Source of the DNA: Flammeovirga sp. SJP92
GTDB lineage: Bacteria > Bacteroidota > Bacteroidia > Cytophagales > Flammeovirgaceae
DNA: 64,000 nucleotides
Assembly (NCBI RefSeq): GCF_001583495.1
Contig: NZ_LQAQ01000099.1
Coordinates: 1 to 64,000, forward strand
Direction of reading: 5' to 3'
This document shows, in pieces, positions 60,688 to 64,000 of the stretch. The notes beneath the pieces were generated by a model, which was given only the letters and a program-made list of their open reading frames with translations, did no database searches and was not told the origin of the DNA. A program made the translations under genes and the position numbers. Positions within the stretch are counted from its first letter, which is position 1; every line of letters begins with the position of its first letter.

Positions 60688-62883
60688 CTAAAGTCTTATC
60701 ACTAAAAGTCCATTTTCCCTCAGTGTTTTCCAGACTTCGCTTTCTGTGAAATCAATAAAAGCAAACCCAGTTTCTTCTTCAAAAGCTTCGGCCACTTCTT
60801 CAATTTTTAAGAACCCTTCTTCATTATAAATGCTGAAAGATTCAATGTTGTTGGCCACCCATTCTGCTAAGATAGGATGACATTCTATTTCTAAATCTTC
60901 TTTCTTATTGATAAAAATAAGTTGCCCTAGATCTTCTTCTTCATCTATTTCCAGCATTGGAGCTTTGCCTAGCCAAATCAATGAATGTTTTGACAGTTCA
61001 TGATCTTCTTTACCTGTCTCAGCTAAATATTCTTCAATAAGACTAGGAGCTAATGTAGTAGGAGAAGTTGAGAAATTAAACCATCTATGAACAGGAAGAT
61101 CTAACTCAACACCATGCATATAATTGAAGATAGAAGCTTTTAAACCTTCGCTGAATCGTGTATGTTTTGCCCCTGTTGGGTCTTTGTGAGGAAGATCATT
61201 CCAAGCAAATCCTTCAAATTCAAACTCTTTTTGTTCCACCTTATAAACCTCTGGATCTAAACCGACAGGAGCGTGAGCTGTCATGGCAAATTGATGCCAG
61301 AAACCAGAGTGCAAACAATGATTGCTAAACATCTGGCGCACCACTTCCAATGAGTCAATTGTTTCTTGATTCGTTTGTGTTGGGAAGCCATACATCAAGT
61401 AGGCGTGCACCATAATACCGGCTTCACTGAATGCTCTTGTAACCTGTGCTGCTTGTTTTACTGAAACTCCTTTTTTCATTAATTGAAGCAGTCGATCTGA
61501 GGCTACTTCAATACCTCCAGAAACTGCAACACAACCCGAAAGTTCTAACAGTTTACAAAGGTCAGGTGTGAAGGTTTTCTCAAAACGGATATTGCCCCAC
61601 CAAGTAATTTTCGTTCCTCTTCGAATCAACTCTATGGCAATGTCTCTTAATGCCAAAGGAGGTGCGGCCTCATCTACAAAGTGAAATCCAGTTTGACCTG
61701 TTTCAGCTACAATTCTCTCAATTCTGTCTACAATCAAATTCGCAGGAGCAGGATCATATCTTCCAATATAATCAAGGGAAATATCACAGAAAGTACATTT
61801 TTTCCAATAGCACCCATGAGCAACAGTAAGTTTGTTCCATCTACCGTCGTTCCAAAGGCGGTGCATAGGGTTGGCTACATCAATTACAGAAAGGTATTGA
61901 TCTAAGAGTAAATCAGAGTAATCTGGTGTTCCTACTTCAGAATGTGGAATAACACTTTGCACTTTTTGATCGATAAACTGCAGTTCCCCTTTTTCATTCA
62001 TTAGAAAAGTACGCTGTAATTGTTGATCTGATATTTTATCATCCAAGTATTTCAGAAGGTTGATCAACGGCCCTTCTCCATCGTCAAGAGTGATAAAATC
62101 GAGGTATTCAAATACTCTTTTGTCTTGAAGCGATCTTAATTCAGTATTAGGATAGCCTCCGCCCATAGCCACTCTTATTTCAGGATAGTTTTCTTTGATG
62201 TATTTGCCACATTTTAATGCACCATAAAGGTTGCCTGGGAAAGGTACAGTCAGTGCTACAAGATCAGGATTGCAAAGCTTAATTTTTTCTTCAAGAATTT
62301 CTAACAACCACTGATCAAGAATATGGGAAGGTTGCTGAAGCGCTTCTTCAATAGGAGAGAAGTTAGTAGCCGACATTGCTATACGTTCGGCATATCTGCT
62401 GAAACCAAAATCTTCAGTAATAGCTTCAATAATAAAATCACCCAGATCTTCAAGGTACAAAGTAGCTAGATATCTTGCTTTGTCATTAATACCCATGGTA
62501 CCAAAAGTCCAGTCGACATTGTTGACCTGCTGAAATCTTTTTGCTCTTGGCAGAAAATTATCTTGGCAAATGCTATGGGCAAGTGTATTGTCCTTGTTTT
62601 GAAGAAAACGAACAACAGGAGTGATGGTTTCTAGATAATCATCTTGAAGCATAAATATTCTCTGCACATTATCAGAGCAATCACCGATTACTTCTTCAGC
62701 TTCATCAAATAAAGAGGAAAGTCCTTCTTCACTAAAGATTTTTAATACTAATTCTAATCCCAGATCCACTTGGAAAGTATCGATGTTTTTTTCTCTCAAA
62801 AAACCTTTCAGATACGCAGTAGCAGGGTATGGAGTATTTAACTGAGTAAGTGGAGGGGTGACTAATAATGTTTTAATAGACAT
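60688..62883 (-). CDS. B12-binding-type radical SAM protein
   Basis: 731 aa. An N-terminal region (about 1-340) begins LLVTPPLTQLNTPYPATAYL and contains CNPDLVALTVPFPGNLYGAL and RVAMGGGYPNTEL, the layout of a cobalamin-binding Rossmann domain, but without the DxHxxG motif of methionine synthase, as in most radical SAM B12 proteins. The radical SAM core follows with HGCYWKKCTFC (C358-x3-C362-x2-C365) and FHFVDEAAPP, then GGIEVASDRLLQLMKKGVS. A 200-residue C-terminal region is unassigned. Members catalyse methylations or rearrangements, or are of unknown function. It is a single gene with a dyad upstream (62912-62949). Substrate unknown. Confidence 0.88.
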   Translation of the reverse strand: MSIKTLLVTPPLTQLNTPYPATAYLKGFLREKNIDTFQVDLGLELVLKIFSEEGLSSLFDEAEEVIGDCSDNVQRIFMLQDDYLETITPVVRFLQNKDNTLAHSICQDNFLPRAKRFQQVNNVDWTFGTMGINDKARYLATLYLEDLGDFIIEAITEDFGFSRYAERIAMSATNFSPIEEALQQPSHILDQWLLEILEEKIKLCNPDLVALTVPFPGNLYGALKCGKYIKENYPEIRVAMGGGYPNTELRSLQDKRVFEYLDFITLDDGEGPLINLLKYLDDKISDQQLQRTFLMNEKGELQFIDQKVQSVIPHSEVGTPDYSDLLLDQYLSVIDVANPMHRLWNDGRWNKLTVAHGCYWKKCTFCDISLDYIGRYDPAPANLIVDRIERIVAETGQTGFHFVDEAAPPLALRDIAIELIRRGTKITWWGNIRFEKTFTPDLCKLLELSGCVAVSGGIEVASDRLLQLMKKGVSVKQAAQVTRAFSEAGIMVHAYLMYGFPTQTNQETIDSLEVVRQMFSNHCLHSGFWHQFAMTAHAPVGLDPEVYKVEQKEFEFEGFAWNDLPHKDPTGAKHTRFSEGLKASIFNYMHGVELDLPVHRWFNFSTSPTTLAPSLIEEYLAETGKEDHELSKHSLIWLGKAPMLEIDEEEDLGQLIFINKKEDLEIECHPILAEWVANNIESFSIYNEEGFLKIEEVAEAFEEETGFAFIDFTESEVWKTLRENGLLVIRL

Positions 62884-62911
62884 TTATGAGTGATCTTGTG
62901 ATTCCATAATT

Positions 62912-62985
62912 TTGAGTATATCAAGAGTGAATTGCTTTTTGATACTCAATTTGATATAAACAGAAAAAGGCACTCAAAGGTGCCT
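62912..62985. promoter_or_regulatory. Dyad and hairpin upstream of the radical SAM gene
   Basis: An imperfect inverted repeat TTGAGTATATCAA (62912-62924) and TTGATACTCAA (62939-62949) lies 29-66 bp before the start of the minus-strand gene, where an operator could be. Further on, AGGCAC-TCAAAG-GTGCCT (62968-62985) is a perfect 6-bp hairpin that may end the DUF4296 transcript. Functions inferred. Confidence 0.4.
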
Positions 62986-63143
62986 AAAAGCCTTCTTTAA
63001 CTTAAGATACTTAAAAAAGACCTCGAAAAAGAGATTACACAAGATTAAAGCCCATATTCAATGAGTTTATAAACTTGCATAAGCTCTCTCTTTGGTATAT
63101 TGATGAAGCCTCATTAGTATTACGACCAATGGACTTCAATGAA

Positions 63144-63515
63144 TTACTTTTTCGGTTTACCGCCAGCCGCTTGAGCAAGTTCTTCTTTGACTTGCTTTAA
63201 TTTTTCAACTACTTGCTTTTGGATTTCAGCTGCAGCTTCAACATCCTCTTTTAAGTAGTAAGCATAGCTTTTATTGAAAGTTGCAGAATCAATACTGTTT
63301 TTAGAGTATATTCCACTTTCCAATTGAAGGTAAGCGTTCATTGCTTCATCTTTTGGAAGATGTTGCGTAGACACTGTTGCCTCAGCTTTGTATAGATCTA
63401 TCAATACTTCAACCATTTTGTCTTTTGGAACTAAATCCGCCGGAGCTTGTGGTTTTTCAGGACCGCAACTAACAAGTAAAAGTCCTAATGCGAGTACATT
63501 AAATATTCTTTTCAT
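63144..63515 (-). CDS. DUF4296 lipoprotein
   Basis: 123 aa from ATG at 63515 (the longer frame would use TTG at 63533). Lipobox LLLVSC (about Cys17), followed by a Pro-rich linker and the DUF4296 helix bundle: PKDKMVEVLIDLYKAEATV, HLPKDEAMNAYLQLESGIY, and KNSIDSATFNKSYAYYL, which is the usual xG.d...F..S..YY pattern. The C terminus is a long charged helix. DUF4296 is common in Bacteroidota; its function is unknown. Divergent from the DUF58 gene at 63687. Confidence 0.85.
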   Translation of the reverse strand: MKRIFNVLALGLLLVSCGPEKPQAPADLVPKDKMVEVLIDLYKAEATVSTQHLPKDEAMNAYLQLESGIYSKNSIDSATFNKSYAYYLKEDVEAAAEIQKQVVEKLKQVKEELAQAAGGKPKK

Positions 63516-63608
63516 AAAGGCAAAAATACCCAAAGTGTTTAAATGCAGGAATCATATTTTGTTACCACAGCCAAAATTGTGGTTAAATAGTGTTAAATGA
63601 GCTTTCAA

Positions 63609-63641
63609 GTTGTTCACAACAATATGGTTGAACTAAATTTG
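63609..63641 (+). promoter_or_regulatory. Promoter of the DUF58 gene
   Basis: GTTG at 63609-63612, 21 nt, then TAAATTTG at 63634-63641 (exact TAnnTTTG). The ATG of the DUF58 gene is 46 nt downstream. Confidence 0.6.
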
Positions 63642-63686
63642 GTAACTCGGAAAAGAGAAAATGTTAAGAAGAAACACCGAATTGTA

Positions 63687-64000
63687 ATGAAAGAACTGCT
63701 CAAAAAGCTAAGACGCTACGAAATTCGTATCAGAAAAGCGATTGACTCGCATATGCAAGGCGATTACCACTCTGTATTCAAAGGGTCAGGTTTGGAGTTC
63801 GACGATGTGAGGTTGTATCAGTACGGAGACGACATCCGACATATAGATTGGAATGTAAGCGCAAAGGGACACGGAACTTTTGTCAAGACATTTAAGGAAG
63901 AAAAAGAACAAAGTGTTTTCTTTGTAGTGGACGTGAGTGCCTCTCAGGATATTGGTAAGCAGGGAAGGAAAAAAATAGATATCTCCAAAGAAATAACAGG
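63687..64000 (+). CDS. DUF58-family protein (3' truncated by window)
   Basis: 104 codons are visible from ATG at 63687. The start KELLKKLRRYEIRIRKAIDS and the diagnostic stretch RLYQYGDDIRHIDWNVSAKG (a GDd.R.IDWn.sA motif) followed by FVVDVSAS, which begins a von Willebrand A-like fold with a D-x-S-x-S-type MIDAS start, identify the DUF58 family. In Bacteroidota these genes commonly stand next to MoxR ATPases and BatA/BatB proteins of the aerotolerance operon; the continuation is outside the window. Confidence 0.9.
   Translation, partial: MKELLKKLRRYEIRIRKAIDSHMQGDYHSVFKGSGLEFDDVRLYQYGDDIRHIDWNVSAKGHGTFVKTFKEEKEQSVFFVVDVSASQDIGKQGRKKIDISKEIT

Noticed and set aside
1-64000. CRISPR array, prophage or rRNA operon
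   Set aside because: No regularly spaced repeats, phage structural genes or rRNA sequence were found on either strand.

Overview
The window looks like chromosomal DNA from a low-GC marine Bacteroidota (Cytophagia/Flammeovirga-like; the genus is a guess from overall character). The reasons are several promoters of the phylum type (TTTG, about 20 nt, TAnnTTTG), a SusC/SusD polysaccharide locus, a C-terminal type IX secretion sorting domain, a C39-ABC peptide exporter with a GG-type precursor, S46 dipeptidyl peptidase, DUF4296, DUF4465 and GIN-domain proteins. No rRNA, CRISPR array or prophage is visible. The only mobile DNA is the end of an IS3-like element at the left edge.

Layout. 1-275: IS3-like element end. 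326-2172: a YceI/SDR operon divergent from a MerR-type regulator, with a dyad in the promoter spacer. 2203-10895: housekeeping and metabolic genes (TPR protein, DPP7-like S46 peptidase, uridine-kinase-like NTPase, DHFR-like reductase, Nfu scaffold, lipoyl synthase, b5-like haem protein, EamA transporter), with an unusual inverted two-hairpin element at 7055-7203. 11255-17892: a RiPP-type locus made of an outer-membrane barrel, a small GG-leader precursor ending in a C-x-C-x-C-x-C tail, a radical SAM/SPASM maturase, a C39 peptidase-ABC exporter and a very short HlyD-like membrane protein. 18007-31466: a leftward polysaccharide utilisation locus (SusC, SusD, PKD surface lipoprotein, an unassigned T9SS-secreted protein, GH2 beta-mannosidase, aldose-epimerase-like lipoprotein) headed by a TPR/HTH membrane regulator. 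31584-43363: LolD-like ATPase, DUF4465 lipoprotein, HSDR_N-like protein, kelch protein, two identical tRNA-Gln(UUG) genes, coiled-coil and TPR proteins, YifB, TrkA-TrkH and LspA. 43756-51892: a second YceI protein downstream of a perfect FNR/CRP-type box, an abundant-looking porin, a VOC/HxlR divergent pair, an Ig-like lipoprotein, riboflavin synthase with a LytTR regulator, and MgtE. 52060-64000: an FAD desaturase-like protein with an unknown partner, a 7TM-DISM/PP2C phosphatase, NhaD, a lipoprotein, a GIN-domain gene broken by one in-frame TAG, a B12-binding-type radical SAM protein, DUF4296, and the start of a DUF58 gene.

The strongest candidates for something new are: (1) the RiPP locus, whose Ser/Cys-alternating peptide is paired with a complete seven-cysteine SPASM enzyme and a HlyD-like adaptor too short to reach across the periplasm; (2) the 7055-7203 element, in which two inverted copies of a two-hairpin unit differ by base-pair-preserving substitutions; and (3) the T9SS-exported protein of unknown fold in the beta-mannosidase PUL. 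All functional statements are read from sequence and remembered family features; no searches were run.
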